Source: SZUA-442 sp963759175 (GTDB lineage: Bacteria; Actinomycetota; Acidimicrobiia; Spongiisociales; UBA5794). Taken from it: a DNA stretch of 64,000 nucleotides. The stretch lies in NCBI GenBank assembly GCA_963759175.1, contig CAVWXP010000004.1, positions 42,527-106,526 of the forward strand, written 5' to 3'. The notes under the pieces were generated by a model that searched no databases, was not told where the DNA came from, and worked only from the letters and a program-made list of their open reading frames with translations. Below are positions 16,701 to 25,894 of this stretch, piece after piece; the first letter of the stretch is position 1, and each line of letters opens with the position of its first letter. A program made the translations under genes and the position numbers.

Positions 16701-17831
16701 TCAGTCCTCAGTGATGGTGCGGGTGGAGCGCGTTCCGACGATTCCGACGTCGCTGAGTTCGGGCATCAGCTCGGCGGCGGTCACCGCCTCGTGCATCGCA
16801 AGGACGCCGGGTCGCAGCACCGTGCCAGCGGCTATCAAGGATGCCAGGGCGGTCGCAGGGAACGCCGTCGTGCGGGCCAACGCGGAGAATGCCCCATGGG
16901 CGGTGTCCTCGATCTCGACGATGGTGCGCCGTCCGCCCTGATCACGCCAGACGCGCACGAGGACGACATCGGCGCCGTCGCGCGGAAGTGTCCGTTCGAG
17001 TCCGTCGATCAGCACGGCACGCGGCGCCAGCTCGACGCCCCCGAAGCGGTGCGGCGTCTGATCGAACAACCCCATCTCGTACAACGCTCGGAAGACGGCA
17101 CCGTGCCCCGGGTATCGCAGGGTCTTGTACTCGAGGGAGCGGACGCGACCCTCGTGGGCATACGTCATCGTCGACGTTCCCCCCGCCGTCGAGAAGGCCT
17201 CGAGCACGCCACGGTCGGCCCACGACACCTCCTCGAAGTGGGACAGCGGCTGGATCTTTGCGTGCCGGCCTTCGATGAGGACCTCGCACGGTTCGGCATA
17301 CTCGTTGATGAGGCCGGCCGGGTTGAACGCCAACTGGTAGCCGAGGGCTCCGACAGGTTCCTGGGGGAGGGCACCGACGCGCATCTGGATCGAATCGATC
17401 ACCCCGTCCTCAGCGGTCGCGATGAGGTCCTCGGCGATCACATTTGCGAGGCCGGGGGCGAGGCCGCAATCGGGCACGATCATGACGCCGTTGGTCACGG
17501 CGTCGTCGTGCATGCGACGCTGGGCGGCGACCACCGACGGATTGCCGCCGAAGTCGAGGTGGTGCGTGCCGGTGGCGAGCGCCGCCGACGCGACCGCGTA
17601 CCCGAAGCGATACGGGACCGCGGACACCACGAGGTCGTGCATCGACATCAGCTCCATGAGATCCCTGGCGTCGGCGACGTCGATGGTCGCCGGGGTCGCA
17701 CCGTAGGCGTTCGCCACCCGTTCGACCGATTCCCCATCCACGTCGGCGACGGTCACGGCGAAGCCTCGCCGCCGCAGGTCCCAGGCAGCGGCCGAACCCA
17801 CGATGCCCGTGCCGAGTACCAGGATGGTCAT
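16701..17831 (-). CDS. Saccharopine dehydrogenase family protein
   Basis: 376 aa. N-terminal NAD(P) fold MTILVLGTGIVGSAAAWDLRRRGF, then the family segments DLVVSAVPYRFGYAVASAAL, GTHHLDFGGNPSVVAAQRRM and MIVPDCGLAPGLANVIAEDL. The C-terminal half matches homologues that reduce imines or act as amino-acid dehydrogenases. The start at 17831 follows TAGGAGGAACC; a longer reading adds 26 residues without family support. Last gene of a four-gene operon (VOC, cofC, PIG-L, this). The reaction is not defined. Confidence 0.83.
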   Translation of the reverse strand: MTILVLGTGIVGSAAAWDLRRRGFAVTVADVDGESVERVANAYGATPATIDVADARDLMELMSMHDLVVSAVPYRFGYAVASAALATGTHHLDFGGNPSVVAAQRRMHDDAVTNGVMIVPDCGLAPGLANVIAEDLIATAEDGVIDSIQMRVGALPQEPVGALGYQLAFNPAGLINEYAEPCEVLIEGRHAKIQPLSHFEEVSWADRGVLEAFSTAGGTSTMTYAHEGRVRSLEYKTLRYPGHGAVFRALYEMGLFDQTPHRFGGVELAPRAVLIDGLERTLPRDGADVVLVRVWRDQGGRRTIVEIEDTAHGAFSALARTTAFPATALASLIAAGTVLRPGVLAMHEAVTAAELMPELSDVGIVGTRSTRTITED

Positions 17832-17839
17832 GGTTCCTC

Positions 17840-18592
17840 CTACGGCGTGAGTCGCTTGAAGGTCTCCGACGGACCGACACCGAGCTCCACACCGGCAGCT
17901 TCGTGCCATTGTCGCAGGTGTCGCTCGAATACGTCACGATGATCGTCGCTTGCGCCAGCGTCACCCATCGTGGTGGCGGCCTGGGATGCGTGGCAGAGCA
18001 GGGCACGCATCTTGACAGCGAACCAGAGGTCCGAGACGGGTTCCGCGTGGTCTGGTGCGTCGGCCGACCACAGGAGGATCGCGTGCGGGCGATGGGCGGG
18101 CAACCCGGAATCCCTCATGGCTCGTGGCTCGCGAGCGGCAACCACCGCATCGACCGTTGCGCGACCCACGACGAGGTGATCCGGATGCATCTGGTACCGC
18201 TGCCACGGATCGTGCGTGAGGACGACGTCGGGGCGGACTGTTCGCACATGGCGGGCGAGGGCCAGTCGCAGGTCCATCGAATACGCGAGCTCGCCGTCGA
18301 CATGGCCGAGGTGGATGCATCGCTTGGCTCCCAGGACTGCCGCTGCGGCCTCCTGTTCGCGGATTCGGCGCTCGATGAGGTCGTCGTCGGGCTCGGCGGG
18401 GTCCCAGGATCCCTTGGATCCGTCGGTGACGATCAGCATCGTGATCTCGGCGCCCTTCGAGGCCCATCGTGCGCAGGTCGCCCCTGCTCCGAACTCGGCA
18501 TCGTCGGGATGGGCACCCACCGTGAGGACCCGGAGGGGCGCTGCCAACTCGGACGCTCGATGGGTGAGCTCATCGAAAAGGCCGTCGTTCAT
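17840..18592 (-). CDS. PIG-L family deacetylase
   Basis: 250 aa zinc-dependent LmbE-like deacetylase. The metal motif AHPDDAE is near residue 27 (LTVGAHPDDAEFGAGATCARW). The third ligand lies in QMHPDHLVVGRATVDAVV, and LTHDPWQRYQ precedes it. These enzymes remove acetyl groups from N-acetylglucosaminyl compounds, such as in mycothiol synthesis or metabolite tailoring. Its ATG overlaps the cofC stop by four bases, and it ends 8 bp before the saccharopine dehydrogenase-like gene. Confidence 0.87.
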   Translation of the reverse strand: MNDGLFDELTHRASELAAPLRVLTVGAHPDDAEFGAGATCARWASKGAEITMLIVTDGSKGSWDPAEPDDDLIERRIREQEAAAAVLGAKRCIHLGHVDGELAYSMDLRLALARHVRTVRPDVVLTHDPWQRYQMHPDHLVVGRATVDAVVAAREPRAMRDSGLPAHRPHAILLWSADAPDHAEPVSDLWFAVKMRALLCHASQAATTMGDAGASDDHRDVFERHLRQWHEAAGVELGVGPSETFKRLTP

Positions 18593-19161
18593 GGGGTGAG
18601 GCTAGGCATGGTTCCGAGGGCCGTGAGAGCGTCGAGATGTGCGATCGTGTCGACATCGATCATCAGGGCCGGATCGATCCTCACCGTGGCGTCGGGGCGT
18701 CGGGCCAGGTGCCGGTGGAACGAACTCGGACCGTAGGAGAAGGCGAATCGGCCGGTGCCTCCGATCACGGTCGTCCCCCCATCGATGCTCGGGACGATCA
18801 CGGTCCCGGTGGTGAGGAACGAGGCGACGGTCGTCAGAGCGCGGGCATCGACGAGCGGCAGGTCGGCGTGGACCACCAGCCATGGACTGCCTTCGACGGC
18901 GCTCACACCCGCATCGGCGGCTGCATCCAGTCCGATGCCGGGGTCGTCCACCACTGGGAACGACCGGTCCTGTGCCCATACCCGGACCTGTTCGTCCGAG
19001 GTGACGACCCATGGCTCGAGGCCCGCCTCCGCTCCGGCCCCCAGGACACGTTCAGCAAGTGTCGAGGCCAGTGCGGCCCGCTCCTCGGGGTCGAGGCGGC
19101 CACCGAGCCGCGTCATACCGGTGAACGACCGAATCGGCACGATCATCACAGGGCGTTGCAC
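18589..19161 (-). CDS. cofC: 2-phospho-L-lactate/phosphoenolpyruvate guanylyltransferase
   Basis: 190 aa, family length. It makes the guanylylated intermediate for coenzyme F420 assembly in the cytoplasm. Seen: VPIRSFTGMTRLGGRLDPEERAAL (nucleotide loop), GLDAAADAGV, PWLVVHADLPLVD, IVPSIDGGTTVIGG and FHRHLARRPDA, the conserved order of CofC/FbiD. The start is a GTG at 19161, directly next to the upstream VOC gene stop; an internal ATG five codons on is possible. It supports F420 use by the LLM and PPOX proteins here. Confidence 0.85.
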   Translation of the reverse strand: MQRPVMIVPIRSFTGMTRLGGRLDPEERAALASTLAERVLGAGAEAGLEPWVVTSDEQVRVWAQDRSFPVVDDPGIGLDAAADAGVSAVEGSPWLVVHADLPLVDARALTTVASFLTTGTVIVPSIDGGTTVIGGTGRFAFSYGPSSFHRHLARRPDATVRIDPALMIDVDTIAHLDALTALGTMPSLTP

Positions 19162-19611
19162 CTACATCGACTCCGACGACACCGCAAGTTGGACGAGGAC
19201 CCCGTGGGTGCTGTCGGGGTGGAGGAACAGCTCCTGCCACGCCGGGTCGGTGTCGTCGTATCCGACGACCCGGAAACCTGCAGCGAGGCATGCCTGCCGT
19301 GCGTCGGCGATATCGGAGACCTTGAACGTGATGTGGTGGAGTCCCTCGCCTCGATCGGCGATGAAGCGGTTGATGAAATGATTCGGCGATGTCGAATCGG
19401 TACGAATCAGCTCGAGCACGGCGTTGCCGGGCATCCGGTACTGGATCCAATGGAAGTCGGCGCGACGCTCGTGGCCACCATCGATCTCCGCTGCTCCGAT
19501 GAGCGTCATCAGGTCTTCCATGCTCGAGAAATCCCGGACGGCGATCGATACGTGGTCGTAGTGATCGACGATGGCGGTGAGTTCGCTTGGCAATGTGTCG
19601 CCTGCATCCAT
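19162..19611 (-). CDS. VOC family protein, methylmalonyl-CoA epimerase-like
   Basis: 149 aa from the ATG at 19611, preceded by GGAGAA. Two VOC modules: DHVSIAVRDFSSMEDLMTLI and LHHITFKVSDIADARQACLA, with possible metal ligands His in DHVSIAV, Glu in VLELIR and His in LHHITF. The last ligand position is Gln (LVQL) instead of the usual Glu. It resembles methylmalonyl-CoA epimerase and related enzymes. First gene of the operon with cofC; a role in F420 metabolism cannot be claimed. Confidence 0.72.
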   Translation of the reverse strand: MDAGDTLPSELTAIVDHYDHVSIAVRDFSSMEDLMTLIGAAEIDGGHERRADFHWIQYRMPGNAVLELIRTDSTSPNHFINRFIADRGEGLHHITFKVSDIADARQACLAAGFRVVGYDDTDPAWQELFLHPDSTHGVLVQLAVSSESM

Positions 19612-19731
19612 GTCGGTTCTCCGTCGGGTCGCCGGGGTGTTTTCGGGGCGGGGCAGCGGCACCACGCTACCCCAACCGAGACGACGAACATCGCCCGATT
19701 CCGGATCGAGGCGCGCCTAAGGTGCATGGCG

Positions 19732-21189
19732 ATGGAACGCAAGACCAAGATCGTCGCGACCCTCGGACCTGCGACGGATTCCCCAGAGATGATCACGAAG
19801 CTGATCGAGCGTGGCCTGAACGTCGCACGCTTCAACTTCAGCCACGGCACGCACGAGGATCATGCGCGCAGGTTCAAGCTCGTGCGTGAGATCGCAGACT
19901 CGCTCGATACGCCCATCGCGATCATGCAGGACATCCAGGGACCCAAGATCCGGGTCGGCGAGTTCCCTGACGGGTCGATCGTCCTCGAGGAGGGAGCCAC
20001 GGTCACGCTCCTGCCCGGGTCCGGGATGGGCAGCGAGGAGCGGATCCACATCGCCTACCTGGAGGACGTGTCGATGCAGGTCGGGGGCGCTGTGCTGCTC
20101 GCCGATGGCCTCATCGAACTCGAGGCTGTCACCGTGTCCGATGCCCGGATCACCGCGATCGTCAAGGAAGGCGGTGTCCTCAAGGACCACAAGGGTGCTG
20201 CATTCCCGGGCGCGAGGACCACCGTTCCCGTCGTGACACCCAAGGACGAGGACGACCTCGAGTTCGGTGCCCGCCTCGGTTTCGACCTCCTCGCCGCATC
20301 CTTCGTCAACTCGGGCCGTGACATCCGCTCCGTACGCGATGTCGCAGGGCCGATGCCGATCATCGCCAAGATCGAAACGGCAGTCGGCTACATGCATCTC
20401 GAGGACATCCTGACCGAGGCTGCGGGAGCGATGGTCGCCAGAGGAGACCTCGGAGTCGAGCTGTCGCTCGAATCCGTACCTCGGGCCCAGCGGGAAATCC
20501 TTGCCCAGACCAATGCCGCGGGCAAGATCTCGATCACCGCCACCGAGATGCTCGAATCGATGATCTCGGCGCCCCGACCGACGCGCGCCGAGGTCACCGA
20601 TGTCTACCGGTCGGTGCTCGATGGCACCGACGGTGTCATGTTGTCGGCTGAGACCGCCATCGGCGCGTTCCCGACCCGTGCCGTGAACGCGATGGCGGTG
20701 ATCTGCGCCGAAGCCGAGCGAGCGGGGGATTGGGGTCGCGCCGCACACATCTCGAACCTCGCCGAGGGGGCAGCGTTTGCGTCGGCCACAGCGGAGGCAA
20801 GTGTCGACACCGCCGACAGGCTCGGTCTCTCCACCATCGTCGCGTTCACCGAGTCGGGCACGACCGCCCGTCTCCTGTCGAAATACCGCCCGCGGGCCGA
20901 TGTCTTCGCGTTCACGCCAATGGTCCACACCTATCGCCGCATGGCCGCATACGGCGGGATACGGCCGATGCTGCTCGATCGTGTGCACTCCACCGACGAC
21001 ATGATCGCCGCGGCGGAGGCCCGCCTCCTCGAGGACGGCCTCGTCGAGTTCGGGGAGGGAGTGATCATGGTCGCCGGTGTTCCCCCGAACCAGCAGGCGT
21101 CGACGAACCTCATGAAGCTCCATGTCATCGGCTCCGGGGACGTGCTCCATCCCCATGATCTCGCCGAGGTTCCGCCGACGTCGGCCTAG
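19732..21189 (+). CDS. pyk: Pyruvate kinase
   Basis: 485 aa, standard length. Converts phosphoenolpyruvate and ADP to pyruvate and ATP. Seen: RKTKIVATLGPA, GLNVARFNFSHG, IMQDIQGPKIRVGEF, PIIAKIETAVGY, the active-site MVARGDLGVEL and ITATEMLESMI. The C-terminal allosteric domain includes AFTESGTTARLLSKYRP. The frame is open for ~360 codons upstream over antisense cofC, but similarity begins at MERKTK. Of the ATGs at 19726 and 19732, the second has the better spacing to AAGG. Confidence 0.95.
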   Translation: MERKTKIVATLGPATDSPEMITKLIERGLNVARFNFSHGTHEDHARRFKLVREIADSLDTPIAIMQDIQGPKIRVGEFPDGSIVLEEGATVTLLPGSGMGSEERIHIAYLEDVSMQVGGAVLLADGLIELEAVTVSDARITAIVKEGGVLKDHKGAAFPGARTTVPVVTPKDEDDLEFGARLGFDLLAASFVNSGRDIRSVRDVAGPMPIIAKIETAVGYMHLEDILTEAAGAMVARGDLGVELSLESVPRAQREILAQTNAAGKISITATEMLESMISAPRPTRAEVTDVYRSVLDGTDGVMLSAETAIGAFPTRAVNAMAVICAEAERAGDWGRAAHISNLAEGAAFASATAEASVDTADRLGLSTIVAFTESGTTARLLSKYRPRADVFAFTPMVHTYRRMAAYGGIRPMLLDRVHSTDDMIAAAEARLLEDGLVEFGEGVIMVAGVPPNQQASTNLMKLHVIGSGDVLHPHDLAEVPPTSA

Positions 21190-21218
21190 GATGTCGCCAC
21201 CGGAACGCAGGAGGCGCC

Positions 21219-21521
21219 GTGGGTCAACGCATCGAGATCGACAGCACGCGGGTGATCGACGAGTCGCTGCTCATCTCGACGAATCGGAGCTTCACCGGCA
21301 CGGACGGAGAAGGGTTCGGGTCGTCCGAGGACGCAGCATCAGGAACGACGTTTCCCGCGAAGCTCGCGGCGGACCTGTTCGAGGCCGATGACGCCATCCG
21401 CCGGGTCTATGTGTCCCAGAACGTGGTCGTGATCACCCGAGAGGACGGATGGACGGCGGACGCCACTGCTTCGGCATCGACGGTGGTCGGGGAGTTCTTC
21501 CTCTTCTATCCGGCTGCCTGA
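21219..21521 (+). CDS. Small Nfu/NifU-N-like protein
   Basis: 100 aa; GTG start after GGAGG. The stretch FPAKLAADLFEADDAIRRVYVSQNVVVITRE, then a C-terminal helix ending VVGEFFLF, resembles the N-terminal domain of Nfu iron-sulfur scaffold proteins. The Cys-x2-Cys NifU domain that carries the cluster is absent. It sits 29 bp after pyk. It could be an accessory protein or an unrelated small protein; the call is tentative. Confidence 0.5.
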   Translation: MGQRIEIDSTRVIDESLLISTNRSFTGTDGEGFGSSEDAASGTTFPAKLAADLFEADDAIRRVYVSQNVVVITREDGWTADATASASTVVGEFFLFYPAA

Positions 21522-21572
21522 GCCCGTTCCGCGCATCGGTCCGACCGGTCTCAGTTCTCGAGGCATCGCTCC

Positions 21573-23591
21573 TCAGGCGTCATCCCCACCATCGTCGCCC
21601 CCGGCGTCATTGAAGACGCCGACCGTGAGGGTGACCGTCGAACCCGGGGGCACCCACGTCCCGGCCACCGGATCCTGTCGCAGCACCACGCCGTCGCGAG
21701 CGGGATCATCCACGGACTCGGTGACCTGGGCAGCGAGCAGGCCGGCATCCTGGAGCGTCGTGAGTGCGCCGTCCCACGTCGCGTTCACGACAGACGGGAG
21801 CTGCACCGGACAGCCGATCGGCTCTCCCGTCACCTCGCACGGGTGGACGATGTATCGCTCGGTGAGCGGGGTATACCGCCATGCCAGCTCGAGGTCCACC
21901 TCCTGGCGTCCGTCGGGATACGACACGATCCGATTGACCCGCACGAGGAAGCCGTCGATGCCGCTGCGATCCTTCACCCGCTCGCCGGGGTCGACGACAC
22001 CCTCCTCGTCAGCGACGAGTTCCTCCTCGAACTCGACCACTTCGAGGTCCTCCGACGTCTCGGCCGTGCAGTCCTTGCCCCCGTTGTCGCCATACATCTT
22101 GACCGTCACACTCGTCGACGTATAGGCGGTCTTGATGATCACGGGAGCGTCGGTGTCATTGCGGAACCGCACATCGGGGTGTGGGAACCCGAGCGTCGCC
22201 TCGATGCCCTTGGGATAGCGAGAGAACGACAGCGAATGCGGCCGGTGTTCGATGTCCTCGAGGCAGGCGTAGAACACGGCGTTGAACAGCGTCGTCCCGA
22301 ACTGGCTCACGCCCCCGCCGATGTTCGCCGGATGGTCGCAGCAGTAGGGCTCGCCATTGATGATGGCGGGAGCCGCGACGTATCCCTTGGTCTCGGTGCG
22401 CTGCCCGACGCGATCATTGATCGACCATTCGGTACCGGGCTGGACGATCGAGCCATCGACATCGCGCGCCATCTGCTGGATGTTCGTGACGCGATCCTCC
22501 CCGGACGGGTGGGTCGTCGTGAACGTGGAGAGCAGCTCGAGACCCGTATACGACTCGGCTTCCTCCGTCGTGAACGCGGGAGCGGCGCCGGTGAGCAGGG
22601 GGAAGGGCCCCGTGCCGTCGCCGAGCGCCGCGTTCTTCAATGCGACGAGCAGGCCATCGACATCGAGCAGGGTGCCGTTGCGGCCCGGAACGACACGGAT
22701 CCGGTCGGTGTCGACATCGATGTCGAACTGGGCGTCCGCCGGGGCGAGTTCGAAGTCGGACCGACGAGGTTCGAGGATGTCGATCACCGCCTGTTCGTCG
22801 AAGTAGAGGTCGATGGCCTCCCCGGAAGCATCGATGTCCGCACGGGCTGCCGAGGCCAACTGCTCCGGTGAGAAGGTGGTGCGGAACTCGATCTCGTTGG
22901 ATCGCAGGGTCACCTCCGAGTCGATCATCAGGGCGAGGACCGTTGCAGCGCTGTCGATGTCGGCTGGCGTGAGGGTCGGGGTGGACTCGACGATCGTCAG
23001 GGTCACCCCCGCCTTCTCCGGGCTCGACAGCTCCGAGACGATGGACCGATGGGCCGATTCGCGGTCGATCTGCTCGCCTGACCTCGGATACTCGGGTACC
23101 ACGGAACCGTCCACGACCTCGATCGCACCTTCGAACGCTGGGTTCGGTATCGCTGCGATCTCCCACTCGTCGAGCTGGGCGTCGATGGCATCGTCGCTGA
23201 AGCTCAGCTCGAGTGGGACGTCCTCGGGAGTGCTGAACGATTGCAGCCACGAACCGAAGTTCGCTACGGGGTTCCCGTTCCTCCGCATCTCCATTGCCTC
23301 GTTCACGGCGCGCTGTGCGTTGGCCGTCAGGCCGACCGTCATCGGTGAGAGCTTGAACACGGTGCCATTGACCGTGAACACGCCGGTGGACTGCCTGAGC
23401 TCCTGTTCGTACGCCCTGACGGCCACGAGCGCGTCGGGCTCGCTGAGGCCCCCGACGGGGACCCCAGCGATACTCACGTTGCGGGCGATCTCCTCGGTGG
23501 ACGTTGCGCGGTCGGCAGCGTAGATGGCCACAGGGAGGAGGAGTATCGCCAACGGAACGAGAAGGAAGATGGCTCTGCGGGGCGGCTTCAT
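21573..23591 (-). CDS. VanW family protein with C-terminal PASTA domain
   Basis: 672 aa. One N-terminal membrane anchor (RAIFLLVPLAILLLPVAIYAAD) leaves the rest outside. YoaR-like peptidoglycan-binding repeats fill ~35-370 (NVSIAGVPVGGLSEPDAL; AIPNPAFEGAIEV). The VanW domain is at ~390-530 (MARDVDGSIVQPGTEWSIND, NIGGGVSQFGTTLFNAVFYA, HSLSFSRYPKGIEATLG), and the final ~70 residues are a PASTA-like module (LPSVVNATWDGALTTLQDAG). Such proteins act at the cell wall; the biochemical role of VanW is unsettled. Tandem paralogue of the next gene, sharing domain order. Confidence 0.85.
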   Translation of the reverse strand: MKPPRRAIFLLVPLAILLLPVAIYAADRATSTEEIARNVSIAGVPVGGLSEPDALVAVRAYEQELRQSTGVFTVNGTVFKLSPMTVGLTANAQRAVNEAMEMRRNGNPVANFGSWLQSFSTPEDVPLELSFSDDAIDAQLDEWEIAAIPNPAFEGAIEVVDGSVVPEYPRSGEQIDRESAHRSIVSELSSPEKAGVTLTIVESTPTLTPADIDSAATVLALMIDSEVTLRSNEIEFRTTFSPEQLASAARADIDASGEAIDLYFDEQAVIDILEPRRSDFELAPADAQFDIDVDTDRIRVVPGRNGTLLDVDGLLVALKNAALGDGTGPFPLLTGAAPAFTTEEAESYTGLELLSTFTTTHPSGEDRVTNIQQMARDVDGSIVQPGTEWSINDRVGQRTETKGYVAAPAIINGEPYCCDHPANIGGGVSQFGTTLFNAVFYACLEDIEHRPHSLSFSRYPKGIEATLGFPHPDVRFRNDTDAPVIIKTAYTSTSVTVKMYGDNGGKDCTAETSEDLEVVEFEEELVADEEGVVDPGERVKDRSGIDGFLVRVNRIVSYPDGRQEVDLELAWRYTPLTERYIVHPCEVTGEPIGCPVQLPSVVNATWDGALTTLQDAGLLAAQVTESVDDPARDGVVLRQDPVAGTWVPPGSTVTLTVGVFNDAGGDDGGDDA

Positions 23592-23699
23592 GGGTTCCCG
23601 GTACGTGGAGGTGGACGGCGCCGAGTGTAGGAACGGGGACCGTTAACCGACGTCACCCGACACCCCGGATATGCGGGAATCATGGGCATTTCGACGGGA

Positions 23700-25799
23700 T
23701 CAGCCGTCCGAATCGCCCTCGCCGGAGCCCGGATCCGGTTCATCGCCACCCGTGTAGACGGCGACGGTGATCGTGATGGTCGTACCCGGGTCCTGCCATC
23801 CGGTCGGCGTCACGGAGACCACCGCGCCATCCTTGGCAGGATCGTCGGTATCGGTCGTGACGACGCTCACGCCGAAACCGGCACCTTGCAGGGCTGCCGA
23901 GGCTTCGCCCTCGCTCAGACCCGACACACCCGGAACCTGTGCCGGGCACACGCCGCTTCCCCCGACCCTGGGGTCGCAGGGGTGGACGATGATCACGTTC
24001 TTCTCGCCCCGGTACCGCCACGGGAAGGCCTCTCGGGCGATCTCGACACCGTTCGCGTCGTAGAAGATCCGGGTGTTGACGACCGACCAGCCCTTGGAAC
24101 CCCTCGACTTGGTGTACTCATCGCCGGGGTTGACGTTGATGTCGGGATCGGTCTGGTACTCGGTCACCGGTGAGCTGACCCCGGTGCGCTCCGAACGCTC
24201 GGTTCCGCAGTACCTGCCTTCCTGGCTGCCGAAGAAGGTCACCGTGATCGAGCGGTTCGTGTACGACGTGCGGATGATCACCGGAGCGCTCGAATCGTTC
24301 TCGAACGCCACGTCGGGATAGGGATACCCGAGCGTGGCCTCGCGGCCCTCGGGATACTTCGAGAAGTAGATGCTGTGCGGCTGGTGGGTGACGTCCTTGT
24401 AGCAACCGAAGTAGATCGCGTTGAAGATCGTCGTGCCGAACTGGCTCACACCACCGCCGACGTTGACCGGATCCTCCTCGCAGGACAACTCGCCGCTCAC
24501 GATGGCGCAGTCGTACTTGAAGCCCTTGTCGAGGGTCCGCCGTCCGACGTGTTCGTTCACCGAGAAGGTCTCGCCCGGCCACACGATCGTGTCGTCGATC
24601 AGATCGGCCATCAGCTTGATGTTGTGTGCCCTGTTGGTGCCAGGCATATACGTCGTGAACTCCGACACCTCGTACAACTCGCCGAACGTCTCGGCCATGG
24701 CGGTCGTGAACGCCGGTGGGGCGTCCAGCACGATCGGTAGTTCGCCGCGACCATCGCCGCGTGCCGCGGTCTCGATCGCAGCGGCGACCGCGATCGGGTC
24801 GATCGTGGTTCCGTTCCTTGCTGGCACCAGTGTGATGGTGTCGTCGTCGGGGAGATCGGCACGGTCTTCCTGTGGGCTGTCCTTGATCTCGTAGTTCTCG
24901 TCCCAGTCCTCGAAGTCATCGACGACGACCGTGCTCCAGGTTGCGTCCTGGGGAGGCAACTCGACTGAGCTGCGCTGTGCCTCGATCAGGGGGATGAACG
25001 CGTTGTGGTCGAAAGTGAAGGCGATGGATGTGCCTTCGTCGTCGTGCACGACGCTTGCGTCGAGCGCACGAGCGATGGTGACGGGTTCCACCCGCAAGGT
25101 GAAGTCGTACTCGTCGTTCGTGAGGACGACAGCGGTGCTCATCATCCGCTCGGCCTCTGCCGCTGCCGTGTCGAAGTCAGCGTCGGTGAGTTCGGGCTGG
25201 GCCACCGCCGTCGGCAGGACGACGACCTGGTCGGATCCTGTCTCGAGGGCTGCGACGATACGCTCGGCCGCTTGATCGCGGTCGATGGCCTCGCCATCGT
25301 GGGGATACTCGATCGCTACGGCCCGATTGACGATGGCGATCGAACCCTCGAACGCCGGGTTGGGGATCGCTTCGAGCTCCCATGCGCGGAGCTGCTCCTC
25401 CAACAGGTCGGGATCGATGGTTGCCGTGACCGGCACATCGACCTCCTCGGAGAAGGCTCGGAGCCAATCGGCGATACCGTCGCTGTTCTGGACGAAGGCA
25501 GCACTCACGGCGGCCTCGCTGTCGAACGTCAGGCCCACATCCTCCGGGTCGAGCGTGAACTCCTGGCCGTTCACGGACACCGTCGCCATCTGGGCCGTGA
25601 GTTCGGCGGCGTACACGTCGACGGCTGCCACGGCGTCATCCCAGCCGTACCTGGCGACGTCGACACCGGCGATCGACACGTTGCGGGCGACCTTGTCCGA
25701 TGCAGCGGCCGAATCGATGAAGTAGATCGACAGTGGGAGCATCAGGATGACGAGCGGTACCGCGATGAAGAGGATCGCTCGTTTTCGGGAGGTTGCCAT
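23700..25799 (-). CDS. VanW family protein with C-terminal PASTA domain (paralogue)
   Basis: 699 aa from the ATG at 25799; GGAGG is not seen, but the anchor RAILFIAVPLVILMLPLSIYF starts directly. Domain order matches the neighbouring paralogue: NVSIAGVDVARYGWDDAV, binding repeat AIPNPAFEGSIAIV, VanW core (MADLIDDTIVWPGETFSVNE, VNVGGGVSQFGTTIFNAIYF, HSIYFSKYPEGREATLGYP) and a PASTA-like end (VPGVSGLSEGEASAALQGAG). It also has an acidic, low-complexity insertion around residues 320-350. Upstream in the same direction by 108 bp. Two copies imply duplication with later divergence. Confidence 0.85.
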   Translation of the reverse strand: MATSRKRAILFIAVPLVILMLPLSIYFIDSAAASDKVARNVSIAGVDVARYGWDDAVAAVDVYAAELTAQMATVSVNGQEFTLDPEDVGLTFDSEAAVSAAFVQNSDGIADWLRAFSEEVDVPVTATIDPDLLEEQLRAWELEAIPNPAFEGSIAIVNRAVAIEYPHDGEAIDRDQAAERIVAALETGSDQVVVLPTAVAQPELTDADFDTAAAEAERMMSTAVVLTNDEYDFTLRVEPVTIARALDASVVHDDEGTSIAFTFDHNAFIPLIEAQRSSVELPPQDATWSTVVVDDFEDWDENYEIKDSPQEDRADLPDDDTITLVPARNGTTIDPIAVAAAIETAARGDGRGELPIVLDAPPAFTTAMAETFGELYEVSEFTTYMPGTNRAHNIKLMADLIDDTIVWPGETFSVNEHVGRRTLDKGFKYDCAIVSGELSCEEDPVNVGGGVSQFGTTIFNAIYFGCYKDVTHQPHSIYFSKYPEGREATLGYPYPDVAFENDSSAPVIIRTSYTNRSITVTFFGSQEGRYCGTERSERTGVSSPVTEYQTDPDINVNPGDEYTKSRGSKGWSVVNTRIFYDANGVEIAREAFPWRYRGEKNVIIVHPCDPRVGGSGVCPAQVPGVSGLSEGEASAALQGAGFGVSVVTTDTDDPAKDGAVVSVTPTGWQDPGTTITITVAVYTGGDEPDPGSGEGDSDG

Positions 25800-25894
25800 G
25801 CGTTGTCCTGGTCGTGTCCTACGCAGATCGTCGAGTATATGAACGAGGTCCGGATAGCTCGGCGCTTTCCGTCCTCCGCACGTACGATGAGACG

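Noticed and set aside
18637..19731. Upstream open extension of pyruvate kinase (~360 codons)
   Set aside because: Covers cofC and the VOC gene in antisense; pyruvate kinase similarity starts at MERKTK.
19717..21156. Open frame of 479 codons on the minus strand
   Set aside because: Antisense to pyruvate kinase and without any family sign.
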